Origin: a virus
IMG/VR virus record: IMGVR_UViG_3300021404_000005
Location: 1-64,000 of that record
Direction: 5' to 3' (one strand)
DNA length: 64,000 nt
The first letter of the stretch is position 1, and each line of letters begins with the position of its first letter. The translations under genes were made by a program, and so were the position numbers. The notes beneath the pieces were generated by a model. It made no database searches, was not told where the DNA came from, and saw only the letters and a program-made list of their open reading frames with translations. Below, one piece after another: positions 53,201 through 62,229 of this stretch.

Positions 53201-55724
53201 GATGTCTCAAGGAGCTTCGGCTGCTGCGGCTGCGGGTATCGCATCTGTTGTTTACGGTGAATCTGCGGGTAACCCGGAGTCTGTAGGTTCTGGTGGTTAC
53301 GGCCTTATTGGATGGACTGGCAACAACATTGGCTTGCCCGCTGGCTACCACGGCCCGACTGGTAATGCTTCACGAGACCTTGCAGTGCAGATGGCCGGAA
53401 TCGTCGGTTACGGTAAGGCAAATGGCCCGTGGGGTCAGTTGATGAAGATGACCGACCCGGTTGCCGCTGGTGACTTGTGGTCCAGTGCATTCGAGCGTCC
53501 CGCCGTTCACCTTTCTGACACGCGCCCTGGTTTGGCCACCCAGCTTTACGCTTCTCTGCGGGGCTTCAAGGGAATGGGTCCGATTGCGCCCGGAGCTGCG
53601 GGAGTAAGTAGCGCCCCAGCGGCCGGTTCCTCACGCATCCTATCGGACGCAGAGCGCTACGTAGGCCACCCTTACCGCTGGGGTGGCGCATCCAACCCGA
53701 CCACGGGTTGGGACTGTTCCTCGTTCGCTTCCTGGGTCCTGGGCCACGACCTGGGTCTGGCATTGCCTGGCGGTTCCTGGTCTTCTGTAACTGGTGGTGG
53801 TAAGTCTCACGGACCTACAGCATCCTCCTTCACAAGCCTGCCCGGTGCTCACCCTGTCGGAAGCAACCCAAGTCAGATTATGCCCGGCGACGTTCTAGTG
53901 TGGCCTGGACACGTTGGCTTCGGTGTTGGCCCGAACAAGATGTTCTCCGCTTACGGCACTAACTCTGGCACTATCTTCTCCAACGCACAGGCGGCCGGTA
54001 ACCTGACCATTATGCGTTACGGCGCAGGTGCTCAGTTCGGTGGCGGCGCTGTAATGCCTGGACCTCAGTCCAACGTAGGAGCTTTCACCTTCAAGTTCGG
54101 AGAGGGTGGCCTTGTTGGCGACGCCGGAGCTGGTGGCAGCAAGACTGCGGCAGCGGCAGCAGCAAAGGCTAAGCACGCACCTGCTCATAAGCCTGCACCT
54201 CATTTCAAGAAGAAGCCTACTGAAGCGCAGGATATTAATGCCTACAACAATCTGCTAAAGCAGGTAGTGCACTACTACGACGAAGCTCTAGTGTTGGCAG
54301 ACGCTTCTACGAAGCAAGCCACTACTAAGGCTCCCACAGCCGCGCAGAAAGCTGCTGATATTGCGGCTGCTAATAAGTTCACGTCTGAAGCTGATGCTCG
54401 CAGTACAAAAACAGCAAAGGACCGTAGCATCCTTAATAAGGCTAATAAGCTGACAGCACAAGCTCACGCATTCTCTCACACCGCAGCAGAGCGTAAGAAG
54501 CTACTTGCTGTCGCTAATAACGATGCGTTTGCTTCTACTCACGCAAATATTAAGCCTGCGGCTAAGAAGGCTCTCATGCACGAGGCGGCCTTGCTCACGG
54601 CTGAGGCTAATCGGCCTAAGTACAGCAAGAATCAGCAGGAAAAGTTGCTACACCAGGCTGCCGTTGACCGCAGCCAAGTATCTTACTCACACACAGGGGC
54701 ACAAAGGAAGCACCTGCTAGCAGAAGCTGCACATGAGCGTGCCGCTACTCACACTAAGACTGGAAGTATCGCTAAGGCGCAGCATTACCTTGCCTTGGCT
54801 GAAGCTGCCGACAAGAAGATGGCTATTCTTGACCACAAGGATAACGGTCGACTGAGCAAGCTAATTGCTCCGTCTAAGCTGAAGACGCTTATGGCAGACG
54901 CACAGGAACTTTCAGACCTTGGCATTCTAGGCGACGACCCGCTGCTGAAGACCATGCGCGCTTACACCGGCGTGGTTAGCAACCCTAAGCTCAAGACTGC
55001 TTTGAAGACTGCAAGTGGTTCTACGCACTCTGACATCCTGGCCCAAGTAGCAGCCGCTAACGCAGCGGCAGGGCCTATTAAGGGCGTTAACACAGCGCTT
55101 GGCAAGAATGTTACTCGCTGGGCACCTGACGTAAGTAAGGTCCTGGCTATGGAAGGTGAGCCGCAGAGCCTGCTTAACCAAGTTCTATTCCAGATAAGCA
55201 CAGAAAGTTCCGGTAACCCCAGTGCTATAAACCTATGGGACAGCAACGCCAAGGCAGGACACCCTTCTCAGGGACTACTTCAGGTAATTCCTTCCACATT
55301 CAAGTCCTTCCACTGGCCAGGGACCAGCAGCAATATTGACGACCCGATGGCTAATATCGCGGCGGCGATTAATTACGCCAAGCACAAGTACGGTGACCGT
55401 CTGATGACTAACGGCATGGGCCTTGGCTCTGGTCGTGGTTATGCGCTGGGCGGTATTATTCCTGAGCCTGTGTTTGGTATTGGTGCTTCGGGTAAGCGCT
55501 ATTCCTTCGGAGAGCGTGGGCCTGAGCGTATCCTACCGGGTACTACACCTAACGGTGGAGGAGCAGGCGGTCCTGGTATGACAACGTATCAGGCGAACAC
55601 AATGCTTCAACTGCTAGGGCAGCTAGTTACCATTAATCGGCAGCAGCCGCAGCAAATGGCGCAAGCACAATCACGTGGTGCCGGACATTCTGCGATGTCA
55701 GGGTTTACGCAGCTCGGTCGTTAG
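47274..55724 (+). CDS. tape measure protein with three cell-wall hydrolase domains, 2,816 aa
   Basis: GTG start after GGAGG. Residues 1-400 are a helical coiled region; 430-900 contain several hydrophobic helices (VIAVWVPATIAFAAWGAAAA, GLGVMAGLAVGAGLLYLAI). Residues 1405-1764 are nine exact 40-residue repeats. The end carries a tail-lysozyme-like domain (about 1968-2094, GIASVVYGESAGNPESVGSG), an NlpC/P60 domain (about 2122-2260, GWDCSSFASWV with C2148, and GHVGFG) and a lytic transglycosylase domain (about 2625-2720, STESSGNPSAIN with E2644, SQGLLQVIPSTF). It sets tail length and likely helps DNA cross the cell wall. Confidence 0.92.
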   Translation: MTRILGEAGVAVVPITDAFRSQLDAKIRAQMAGLRPELNIGANTKQVDSAVAKIMATVKAANPAMRLQFVTTEAVAELARFETAVKALGRPSVKFNMDMSQADRQVAVMQGYLDKLKAAIMRGAELNIDDANALKKLGAVGSFVAGLEKQIKNLKADADVAPLMAKLAQARGMFEDLSKDLRNLHIGADATKLQAQIAKAIGEANTLKDDLKDMAMDVDDASMMRKFATSIAQVATLQKQLKNMPMDGDVTPFLLKLAAARKEADLLMEDMTRPVVIKLDMNPLLQGLTREETLINALQEKLKLRADINDQDVENFLVKTVSQTEGMRQLLLNLRANVSDSEAKVALDDLMARVLAIQERMSNLSPHASLSNLLNNFATLENVVNKASHEFGTLDQGTKSVFADMSGLTGVVGRFGDTVAGAGRDGTNSINLMTGAVGGFLKGMGHVTLFGGMFNKLDTYLLSFVSGWHLLADAIFEVIAVWVPATIAFAAWGAAAAPDIKSVVTQFQNMGTAVAATGKSLNNFKGETKLFSDNMQAAVRPAVWQLLGDAINVVNARSGAFVGFLKQMNPLVDKLGARATVALKNGFGNFLSGGAKMFYELGTAIGNFLGILGNLGKVVPHYAEILLGLGTAFLKIVEDITGSPLFQAIVGFGLKLHGAVVYLGILVTLLATVGRSLLGGFLQGFASARSKVADFADSEREAAEATNNLASATNAAGAKLKNGAEEATNLSASMTNLSDRTKEGEAGLKDAAAASEDTRGKFQKLGGGLGSLIGNFSNMGTKTKGAWKALDEGSSVTSRLGSMAKGAGKGLLGMVSSFTGLGPIGLGVMAGLAVGAGLLYLAIHHVDNETQSWVKTQEDLAQNAPLADYLAAAKNSYNQISDRVNVAKAAIMNYAMTQTAAGRALRGTNVTFQQATNILQFQARYGRAAGESAGLLLQHYQDLKAGLDAMNGQMQAYNSGIAAVTKMTGSQTAAIGLLNAAGITTKQLITDQTAALHGNKGAWQQDMVMIQGTLVGFQAMSPAIGGAASAMNALTLSTSNTLGEVQKVTQAYSQFIQMVTGSAQQFAQFQQGMGTLATSLAPPGASAASGGAAGGAGGNTGTFTFANGKVSASQPITGSGGVIGGVTQAGAASLAAYVQQIQQAETLMNSLMTQAALAGNTPGANLASARAAKDTVAMLGNVPGVRGNPGATSMLGALAQTGGFTGSTTDFQAITKWAGNASNATGDLNKQMNLLTVASSNLNQDVARLSQTMNSQLLTAESNAIMAAENMGPKLENLAKATLAWVKAGSQVGGQGWGQMLKAAQPVAQAFLMQTHNVGMARQSLEAYLEQMGVSQATATKMADALIKNNAATNANAAANRTAALSMAQVAKATQINITSVTASRAAWVHFGESMGMSAQEATKLWGRLKENGLQGLLHQTAGTRTEFEKLARQFGISKTQADALWNKFHDGSLDMLKNKAAGTLGAFMKLAHQFGVTASSAVVLWERAHQQQFDMLSGKSRITVGQLQSLAHQFGVSGTQAQTLWAVMHRQYLDALSGKAGITHSQLGRLADTLGLNRTQANALWSMLRRQYLDTLTNKANVSYSAFIRLAKGFGITNTAAAQMWAQSRQQQFDMLSNKSRVTNSQLQKLAHQFGVNTGAASQLWSMMRQQYLDALTGKTGVSKSAFDAWARSAHISTGEANTLWNMLHQQYFDTLTAKASRNKSQFDALSNAWHVSTVKADALWRTLQQQYLDQITHKATMSHQAFNTLAQKLGYSKTEADAMWNSLKRMSGNYGVHVHTNVDGGGKVGAEVTVSAAIANTMKAAGNLGSSVLKSLGLAQGGLVPSHFAGGGSVPGWGNHDSVPAMLMPGELVIPKNHAAEFATQAKRKGIPGFASGGIVGATTSPVAGSGGLLTTQTGGNVAEMPVEGSQLLTIPAKLSGELAKLGPMVTSELVSSIQAVQSAIMMAGSSGAIPGGVVSGNAMANLNQIGRYLMSQGASAAAAAGIASVVYGESAGNPESVGSGGYGLIGWTGNNIGLPAGYHGPTGNASRDLAVQMAGIVGYGKANGPWGQLMKMTDPVAAGDLWSSAFERPAVHLSDTRPGLATQLYASLRGFKGMGPIAPGAAGVSSAPAAGSSRILSDAERYVGHPYRWGGASNPTTGWDCSSFASWVLGHDLGLALPGGSWSSVTGGGKSHGPTASSFTSLPGAHPVGSNPSQIMPGDVLVWPGHVGFGVGPNKMFSAYGTNSGTIFSNAQAAGNLTIMRYGAGAQFGGGAVMPGPQSNVGAFTFKFGEGGLVGDAGAGGSKTAAAAAAKAKHAPAHKPAPHFKKKPTEAQDINAYNNLLKQVVHYYDEALVLADASTKQATTKAPTAAQKAADIAAANKFTSEADARSTKTAKDRSILNKANKLTAQAHAFSHTAAERKKLLAVANNDAFASTHANIKPAAKKALMHEAALLTAEANRPKYSKNQQEKLLHQAAVDRSQVSYSHTGAQRKHLLAEAAHERAATHTKTGSIAKAQHYLALAEAADKKMAILDHKDNGRLSKLIAPSKLKTLMADAQELSDLGILGDDPLLKTMRAYTGVVSNPKLKTALKTASGSTHSDILAQVAAANAAAGPIKGVNTALGKNVTRWAPDVSKVLAMEGEPQSLLNQVLFQISTESSGNPSAINLWDSNAKAGHPSQGLLQVIPSTFKSFHWPGTSSNIDDPMANIAAAINYAKHKYGDRLMTNGMGLGSGRGYALGGIIPEPVFGIGASGKRYSFGERGPERILPGTTPNGGGAGGPGMTTYQANTMLQLLGQLVTINRQQPQQMAQAQSRGAGHSAMSGFTQLGR
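51486..52565 (+). repeat. nine 120-bp coding repeats in the tape measure gene
   Basis: Nine units of exactly 120 bases (40 residues) without insertions or deletions. The consensus is LWxxMxxQYLDxLTxKxxxS plus xxxFxxLAxxFGVsxxxAxx. Units also show a three-unit pattern (DML, DAL, DTL at residues 11-13 of units 3-5 and 6-8), pointing to later 360-bp duplication. Confidence 0.9.
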
Positions 55725-55760
55725 ACTAGACTGTGCCATAGGAATTGAGAAGGGACTTTC

Positions 55761-58700
55761 ATGCCTGTATACACCGGTAGCACCAAGTACCCCTATGCGT
55801 TGACTGTTAACGCGTCAGGGTCCAACGCTACTGTCGTATCTGAGAACGTCCAGCCCATCTATGTTGACAGCTTTACGACCTATCAGTTCACGGTAATTTG
55901 TCGCGTTAGCGCTACCTGGGCGTCCGGCGTTACTATCACAGTCAACTACTTCAACTCCTCCAACGTGTCGGTCGGAACTGTCACTGCTACGCAAACTTCA
56001 ATGACAGCTAATACGCTGTACACCATTAGCACAACAGCGGGAACTGCACCGGCTGCTACTTCTTACGCCACACTCACTATCCAATTCAATGGCTCTCCTG
56101 CGTCCACTAACACACTGTCTGTCGTCCAGGCAGGACTTTACAACACTAATAACACCAACCTCGATTACGAGATTAATCAGAATGCCGCGTTTGCGAACGG
56201 TTACCAGCCTTGGAGCCAGTCTAACGCTAATGCGATTCTAGGCTGGGACTGGACCCCGCTAGCTGTTGGTGATGGTAACTACGACAGTCTGCTTATCAGT
56301 GGCATTGTTGAGCTTATCGGAGGACCCGCAGGTGTCCCTTCGGATATCCCCGAACTAATAGACGGTAATGGTGTAGGCGCTACCTTCCGACTTCTTGCTC
56401 CTCCTTCTACTAACTCCGTCGCCTTTGGATTCCAGAATTCCTATGACCTAGGGGCACCGCAGCCTACGTCTGACGTAGTTGAGTCACTGTTGCTAGACGG
56501 TGAACGTCCCTTTGGCTACAGGGCCTCTAACAGGACTATCACGCTACCTATCCTTATTGAAGGAACTTCCCAAGCAATCGTGCAGGCCGCCCGAGAGTAC
56601 ATAATGTACCTCATCGACCAGCAGCTTTGGAAGCTAACATGGACTCCCGCAAGTAATGGTTTGCCTCTTGTATTTGACTGCTTCAGGGCGCAGCCTACAG
56701 TCGTGTCTTACGGCTTCGATTACAACCGTGACCCTACGGCTGGCAGCGGAGGCACCGCTTACACCACAATGACGCTAACTTTCCAGGCAATGCCTTACGG
56801 GCATAGCGGAATTGATGGCACTAAAGACCTAGCATTCTCTAGCAATATCATTAATGGTCAGGCATCAGCCGGAGCCGTTACTATGGACGGTTTTGTCGGA
56901 GCTGGAACAAACACTAACTGGCAATGGGACACGCGTTGGTCCACTCTTAACTATCAGTTCCACGACTTTGAGACCAGTACAAGTGGCACTACGATTTCTA
57001 CGGGTAACCTGGCACCTACAACTGCGGACCCGTACGTTACCGCAAACGCAAGCCCTCACACTTCAGGCACCGGAACGGCAGTCTACTCAAATGCGCACGC
57101 TGCGCACGGTTCACTGTCTGCTCTTTGCAATTCAGGCGCATCTGCGGGCGCTGCTTACCTGGAAATTGCAACAACGCTTTCAGCGCAAACAGCATATATG
57201 CGAGCTTACTACTACCTTCCGGCGCTCCCAGCAGCCGCAACGCAGGTCTGCCTGATGCAGTGTAATAACGCCGCCAATACTCAGGACGACGGAAGAGTAT
57301 TCCTTAACCCTAGCGGTACGCTTAACTTCGTAACAGGTACAGGTGCTCAATACGCAATGAGTGTAGCGCTTTCTACGGCAACGTGGATACGCGTTGAAAT
57401 GAGCCTTAGCCCCAATATAGTTAACGCGGCGGTAAGTGGCAGCGCTACAGTTTCATGGTATATAGGTGACAGTACCACACCGCAAGAATCAAAGACTTTC
57501 AACAATGTGCTAATGGGCAATGGCCCTGGTTCAGCACCTGCAAACTTCTATTTTGGTGCAATAGCGGCAACCGGTAACAATAACTACCAGGTTTACGTTG
57601 ATGATATAGCCGCTGGACCTACTCCCATTGGTCCTTACCGTACACCTTCAGCTACTAATGTGAGCTTGCCTGGCGGCGTAGGTAACGCTGTTCACTACAT
57701 GCCTCCGCGTCCTGTCACACAACCTTACCCTGCTGCTACCTTCACCCGGTCTAGCCTTGGTTTCAATCTTGTAGGACTTACTTCTTTGCAGTGGTGGTTC
57801 GGTCAGGCTTATGATTACGACTACGCTTATGACCCCACATTCAAGTCCACTATCGTATTCCGCTGGACTCTGACAGACAACGCTAATAACAAGCTTAAAT
57901 TCAGTAAGACCTTTAATGGAGTTAAGTGGAGTAAGAACGCATCTGCTCCTACCTGGAGCAGGCTTACTGTACCTATTCCGCAGGGTAATAATGTATTCAA
58001 TTATGCTAACGTATCCAGCTACTCCGTAACCTTCACTAACCACAGTAGTGGCGGCACGTCCGGTTATATTAAGATGCACGCGTGGCTAAGCATGTTGCAG
58101 GGCCTGCCCACTACCATCAACAATAATCCCGGAACACCTCGCGCTAATCTGTTCAATGTATTTGGCGCTCCTGGTTCGGCGCGTTCACCTATTTCCGTAC
58201 AAGCTCAGCTACCGTCCCAGCCAGGTAACGTAGTACAGGAATTCACGCAATCTGGTTCCTGGACTGTACCGCAGGGCGTTTACAGTATTCAAGCTGAAGC
58301 CTGGGGTGGCGGCGGCGGCGGCTCGTCGTACAATACAGGTACTAATTACGCTGGCGGTGGCGGTGGCGGTGGCGAGTACGCCATGGAACCTGCTCTTACC
58401 GTAACACCTGGGACAAAGATTCCGTACTCCATCGGAGCGGGCGGTTCAGGTGGTCAGCTAAGCAATACCGTTCAAACGTGGACTGCTTCAGGAATTGGAC
58501 ACTGGCTGTGCCCGCCAAACGTTAGCTCTATTCAGGTTGAATGCTGGGGCGGCGGCGCTGCTGGAGCAGCAGGCGGCGGTGGAGGCGGCGGTGGTGAATA
58601 CGCTAAAGAAGCAACACTAGCAGTAACTCCCGGAAACACCTACCAGTTTCAGGTAGGACGTGCGGGCGTACCTAACACAGGCACAAACACGGCGGCTACA

Positions 58701-61634
58701 GTAGCGCGAGACGGTATTGCCTCCTGGTTCATAGGTGATGCTGTTACCGTGCGTGCTAGCGGAGGCGCATCCCCGGCTACAGGTGGCGCAAGTGGCGGTA
58801 AGGGCGGTCACGGTTCGACTAACACTACGCACCACAACGGCGGCGTAGGAGGCGCTTCTCCGGGGTCTGCGGGCGGTGGTGGTGCCGCTGGTGCAGGGAC
58901 TACTAGTGTCGGCGTTAACGGCGCTGCGGGCGTTAGAGGAACTAACACAGGACAAGGTGCTCACCTTACGGGTGGCGCTGGTGCTACAGGCACCAATGGT
59001 GGTGGTAATGGCGGCGTAGGCGCTAGTGTTCCCGGCTTCCCCGGAACTGGTGTTACACCTGGCGGTGGCGGTGGCGGTGGCTACAGCTCAAACGGCAAGA
59101 ACTACAAGGGTGGCATCGGAAGTACCGGGGAAGTAAAGCTTACTTACCAGGTGAACCTAGGCTCTCCTGTTAACGGCAGCAACACCACTTTTGGGGCATC
59201 TGGCCTAACGAGCACTATAGTAACCGCCCACGGCGGTAGTACCGTAGCTAACAATACAGCAGCGGGAGCGGCAGGAGGCACCGGTTCTTCTAACTCCACA
59301 CACTTCAACGGTGGTCAGGGTTATCCGTACTCCAACGCTACAGGCAATAATGGTCTAGCCACTCAGGGCAGCTCCAGTTCAGGACAGCTCGCTGCGACCT
59401 TTAGCTACAGTACTGGTACCGGAACAGTAACAGCCACGGGTACTTCGGTTAACGGTATTGGTGCGGTAGTTGTCCTCGCAGCGGCTGCTGTAAGCGACCT
59501 TACAGTATCGGATAGTGCGGGCAACGTCTATCAGCCAGCGGCTGACGTAGCAATAGGCACGGGACACATGTACGCCTTTACGACGCCCCTGGCTGCCTTG
59601 GTGACAAACGGTACGACAGTTCTGACAATATCGTCAGCTACAGCTCAGCAGTATGCGGCTAGCTGGTGGTATATGAATAACGCTATTGAACTTAACACGG
59701 CAAATATCGTCACTAATACCGGAACTGGAACAGCCGCTAGCTTGACACTCGGTAATACTGATGCTACTACTACTGAATTTAACTGGGGCTTCTGGGGCAA
59801 CAGTTCGACCGTCTCCAGTACAGGTAACGCAGGCACAGGCTCTGACGACGCTGAGCTTTACACTAACCTAGGCTGGTCTATTTCTGGTGGCGCGCTATTC
59901 GGCGCAGTAACATCCACTATTACTCCTCCGAACACCAGTGGTCGTGGAAGTCACGGTATGACGTGGGCCTCCAGCACTACTTGGGGCGGTATTTCCCTGC
60001 CGTTCGTGCTTGCCAATCAAGGTGCAGCTACGGTATCCCTGCCTACTACTACAGCGGGCGACACGTTTACTGGAACTTCAGGAACTATAACGCCTCGGTT
60101 TACCTTTACGACGCTGAATACGGGTGTAATAGTTCTATTCGTAGAGCGCCCCGGAACTAGCACTGTAACCGCTGCGGATGTAGGAGGTAACACCTACACT
60201 GCGCAGGTAACTGGCAGCAACGGTGCTACAACTGCATTCCTGACCGTACTTACAGCCCCTGTAACACACAACCCCGGCACTATAACTATCTCTGATACAG
60301 TTAACCAGGCACATGTTGTAAGGTCTTTCTATATTCCTAACTGTACAGCCTGCGATACTGGAGGTACGGCCTCCACTAACGGCACTACTAGTGTGACACT
60401 AACGTCCGGTGCGCCTACTAAGGCCGGAGACTTCACCATGTACGCGGGCTTTACCACAGGCAGTAACGCTGTTACGCTGTCTGCTACCGGTGCCCTTAAC
60501 GTAGCCATCAACAACTCTGGTGGCGCAGGCACAATGAACATGCAGATTAACGCTCAGTACAATATTGGCACAGCAGCCGCTTCTACGCTAACAGCAAGCA
60601 CTACGGCTAGCGCTGCAATCGGTGCAGTAGCAGTATCTTTGTCAATGCCTTGGTGGGGCGGTGGCGGTGGCGCTTCAGCGAACTCATCGGGTCACGGCTT
60701 CCCCGGTTTTGACACCGGAGGCGCAGGCTATGGCGGCGGTGGCCAGGGCGCTACAGGTCCTCAGGCAACGTCTGCGGGCGTCCAAGGTGGTGCCCCTGGT
60801 GGTGGCGGCTCTGGTGCAATGAGTAGTGTGGGTGGTATCAACCTAGGTGGTTCCGGAGGCAATGGCCGCGTAAGGCTAACTTACGCGCCGCCGCTGCAAG
60901 CATTTGATAACCTAATTCTACACATGCCTGGTTACGAATCGCCGGACACCTTCAATCCTGTTAGCCCAATTCCTGTCACAGACCCACCAGACGGCCGGGA
61001 ATACACGATGTCCTCTGTGATACCGTGGCGCAGTGCTGAATTCAACGGTACTTACGCAGTATTCCTGGCTAATTACAACTGGTCGACTTCGGTCGGAACT
61101 AATATCACGCGGCGAATTACTGTAACAGTTACCCAGTATGAATTCGCTGGCGGCCCTGGCTACAGTATGCAAGTTACTCGGCTAGTGACACCTGCAACTG
61201 ATATTGTGAACGGCATAATCTCACTGGGTAACCTTCCGCTGCCTATCAAGCAGTACGACCCCAGTAACCAGGAGCCGTTCTACACCTACGGCGTAATTAG
61301 CAGCGAAAGCGGCGACCGATTCATGGATATACTTTTCCTTGATACTACCGGCCAGACCGTTCTAGTCAATGTTAACAACGCTAACCCCGGCTATGGTAAG
61401 TACGCAAACTACTACATTGACGAGCCTGACTTTGATACGGACATCAGCCCGGTGCTTGGTTCCCCGCAAGGTCCGGAGCGTTCCGTCAGTGTCTTGGATT
61501 CAGCTGTGCTTTCAGGAGGACCGTTCTTCCTTACACCGGGAGACAATTTCATCCTTGCCTACTCCACTTATGGCGCACCTAATATCGGCGTACGCTATAA
61601 TCCAAGATGGTATACCGACCGTGTTAAGTATTAG
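55761..61634 (+). CDS. giant minor tail protein with Dit-like and glycine-rich domains, 1,957 aa
   Basis: ATG 55761 with GAAGGGA upstream. Residues about 200-360 look like a distal tail protein domain (RPFGYRASNRTITLPILIEG, AAREYIMYLIDQQLWKLTW). Residues 370-800 are beta-rich, carbohydrate-binding-module-like. From about 830 come Gly-rich spike modules (SGSWTVPQGVYSIQAEAWGG; then SSIQVECWGGGAAGAAG), and two related Thr/Ala-rich beta domains near 1220-1320 and 1430-1560. The C-terminal 300 residues are a distinct beta domain. Probably the tail tip/host-binding protein. Confidence 0.75.
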   Translation: MPVYTGSTKYPYALTVNASGSNATVVSENVQPIYVDSFTTYQFTVICRVSATWASGVTITVNYFNSSNVSVGTVTATQTSMTANTLYTISTTAGTAPAATSYATLTIQFNGSPASTNTLSVVQAGLYNTNNTNLDYEINQNAAFANGYQPWSQSNANAILGWDWTPLAVGDGNYDSLLISGIVELIGGPAGVPSDIPELIDGNGVGATFRLLAPPSTNSVAFGFQNSYDLGAPQPTSDVVESLLLDGERPFGYRASNRTITLPILIEGTSQAIVQAAREYIMYLIDQQLWKLTWTPASNGLPLVFDCFRAQPTVVSYGFDYNRDPTAGSGGTAYTTMTLTFQAMPYGHSGIDGTKDLAFSSNIINGQASAGAVTMDGFVGAGTNTNWQWDTRWSTLNYQFHDFETSTSGTTISTGNLAPTTADPYVTANASPHTSGTGTAVYSNAHAAHGSLSALCNSGASAGAAYLEIATTLSAQTAYMRAYYYLPALPAAATQVCLMQCNNAANTQDDGRVFLNPSGTLNFVTGTGAQYAMSVALSTATWIRVEMSLSPNIVNAAVSGSATVSWYIGDSTTPQESKTFNNVLMGNGPGSAPANFYFGAIAATGNNNYQVYVDDIAAGPTPIGPYRTPSATNVSLPGGVGNAVHYMPPRPVTQPYPAATFTRSSLGFNLVGLTSLQWWFGQAYDYDYAYDPTFKSTIVFRWTLTDNANNKLKFSKTFNGVKWSKNASAPTWSRLTVPIPQGNNVFNYANVSSYSVTFTNHSSGGTSGYIKMHAWLSMLQGLPTTINNNPGTPRANLFNVFGAPGSARSPISVQAQLPSQPGNVVQEFTQSGSWTVPQGVYSIQAEAWGGGGGGSSYNTGTNYAGGGGGGGEYAMEPALTVTPGTKIPYSIGAGGSGGQLSNTVQTWTASGIGHWLCPPNVSSIQVECWGGGAAGAAGGGGGGGGEYAKEATLAVTPGNTYQFQVGRAGVPNTGTNTAATVARDGIASWFIGDAVTVRASGGASPATGGASGGKGGHGSTNTTHHNGGVGGASPGSAGGGGAAGAGTTSVGVNGAAGVRGTNTGQGAHLTGGAGATGTNGGGNGGVGASVPGFPGTGVTPGGGGGGGYSSNGKNYKGGIGSTGEVKLTYQVNLGSPVNGSNTTFGASGLTSTIVTAHGGSTVANNTAAGAAGGTGSSNSTHFNGGQGYPYSNATGNNGLATQGSSSSGQLAATFSYSTGTGTVTATGTSVNGIGAVVVLAAAAVSDLTVSDSAGNVYQPAADVAIGTGHMYAFTTPLAALVTNGTTVLTISSATAQQYAASWWYMNNAIELNTANIVTNTGTGTAASLTLGNTDATTTEFNWGFWGNSSTVSSTGNAGTGSDDAELYTNLGWSISGGALFGAVTSTITPPNTSGRGSHGMTWASSTTWGGISLPFVLANQGAATVSLPTTTAGDTFTGTSGTITPRFTFTTLNTGVIVLFVERPGTSTVTAADVGGNTYTAQVTGSNGATTAFLTVLTAPVTHNPGTITISDTVNQAHVVRSFYIPNCTACDTGGTASTNGTTSVTLTSGAPTKAGDFTMYAGFTTGSNAVTLSATGALNVAINNSGGAGTMNMQINAQYNIGTAAASTLTASTTASAAIGAVAVSLSMPWWGGGGGASANSSGHGFPGFDTGGAGYGGGGQGATGPQATSAGVQGGAPGGGGSGAMSSVGGINLGGSGGNGRVRLTYAPPLQAFDNLILHMPGYESPDTFNPVSPIPVTDPPDGREYTMSSVIPWRSAEFNGTYAVFLANYNWSTSVGTNITRRITVTVTQYEFAGGPGYSMQVTRLVTPATDIVNGIISLGNLPLPIKQYDPSNQEPFYTYGVISSESGDRFMDILFLDTTGQTVLVNVNNANPGYGKYANYYIDEPDFDTDISPVLGSPQGPERSVSVLDSAVLSGGPFFLTPGDNFILAYSTYGAPNIGVRYNPRWYTDRVKY

Positions 61635-62176
61635 CACGGGCATCGCCACTGTGCTGGAGGATACCTCCAGGTCTTATAGAGGACGGCAGCGTTCAAGGTT
61701 TGTACGGCTATACCGTAACGCTTAGCTAGCGTATGCTGAGATTCCCCTTCGGAAACTAGTTTACGAATCTCGCAAACGTCTGACCACGTTAGTTTCGCGT
61801 GGCCACTTCTCTCGCCTCTATTTGATTGCTTGTCTCTCACACGGTCTTCTCCCATGTTCTGGGACCTCGTTCCCCATTTCAGATTTTCGAGGCGATTATC
61901 GGTCTTGCTATTACCTCCATGAAGTGCTTCGTGTCCTTCAGGGCACGGACCTATAAAAGCTTCTAGAACTAGGCGGTGCACAATTTTTGAAACTTTACGC
62001 CTAGGCTCTTTATACAGGTAGACTTCTAGATAGCCGTCGCGACGTGGGTAAGGCTTTAGTATTTTACCGCCCCTTACACCGCTTCGCGTGACTCGCGGAA
62101 AGGAACGGACATGCCCCAGGTCACTGACCTCGTACAGTCCCTCATAGCCTGGCACAGGCTGCCAATTTTCGCTCAC
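61631..62176 (-). CDS. HNH homing endonuclease (NUMOD4 + HNH + HTH), 181 aa
   Basis: The start is placed at GTG 62176, giving VSENWQPVPGYEGLYEVSDL, the NUMOD4 module; the frame is open to a TTG at 62245. HRLVLEAFIGPCPEG, ALHGGNSKTDNRLENLKWGT is the HNH_3 nuclease core, and KLTWSDVCEIRKLVSEGESQ a C-terminal DNA-binding helix-turn-helix. It lies on the minus strand between two plus-strand tail genes and its stop overlaps theirs (TTAG). A mobile intergenic homing gene. Confidence 0.88.
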   Translation of the reverse strand: MSENWQPVPGYEGLYEVSDLGHVRSFPRVTRSGVRGGKILKPYPRRDGYLEVYLYKEPRRKVSKIVHRLVLEAFIGPCPEGHEALHGGNSKTDNRLENLKWGTRSQNMGEDRVRDKQSNRGERSGHAKLTWSDVCEIRKLVSEGESQHTLAKRYGIAVQTLNAAVLYKTWRYPPAQWRCPC

Positions 62177-62229
62177 ACTCTTGAAAACGTATCTCGGGCT
62201 GTAGTTATTCCGGATAGGGTGAAGTTCTA

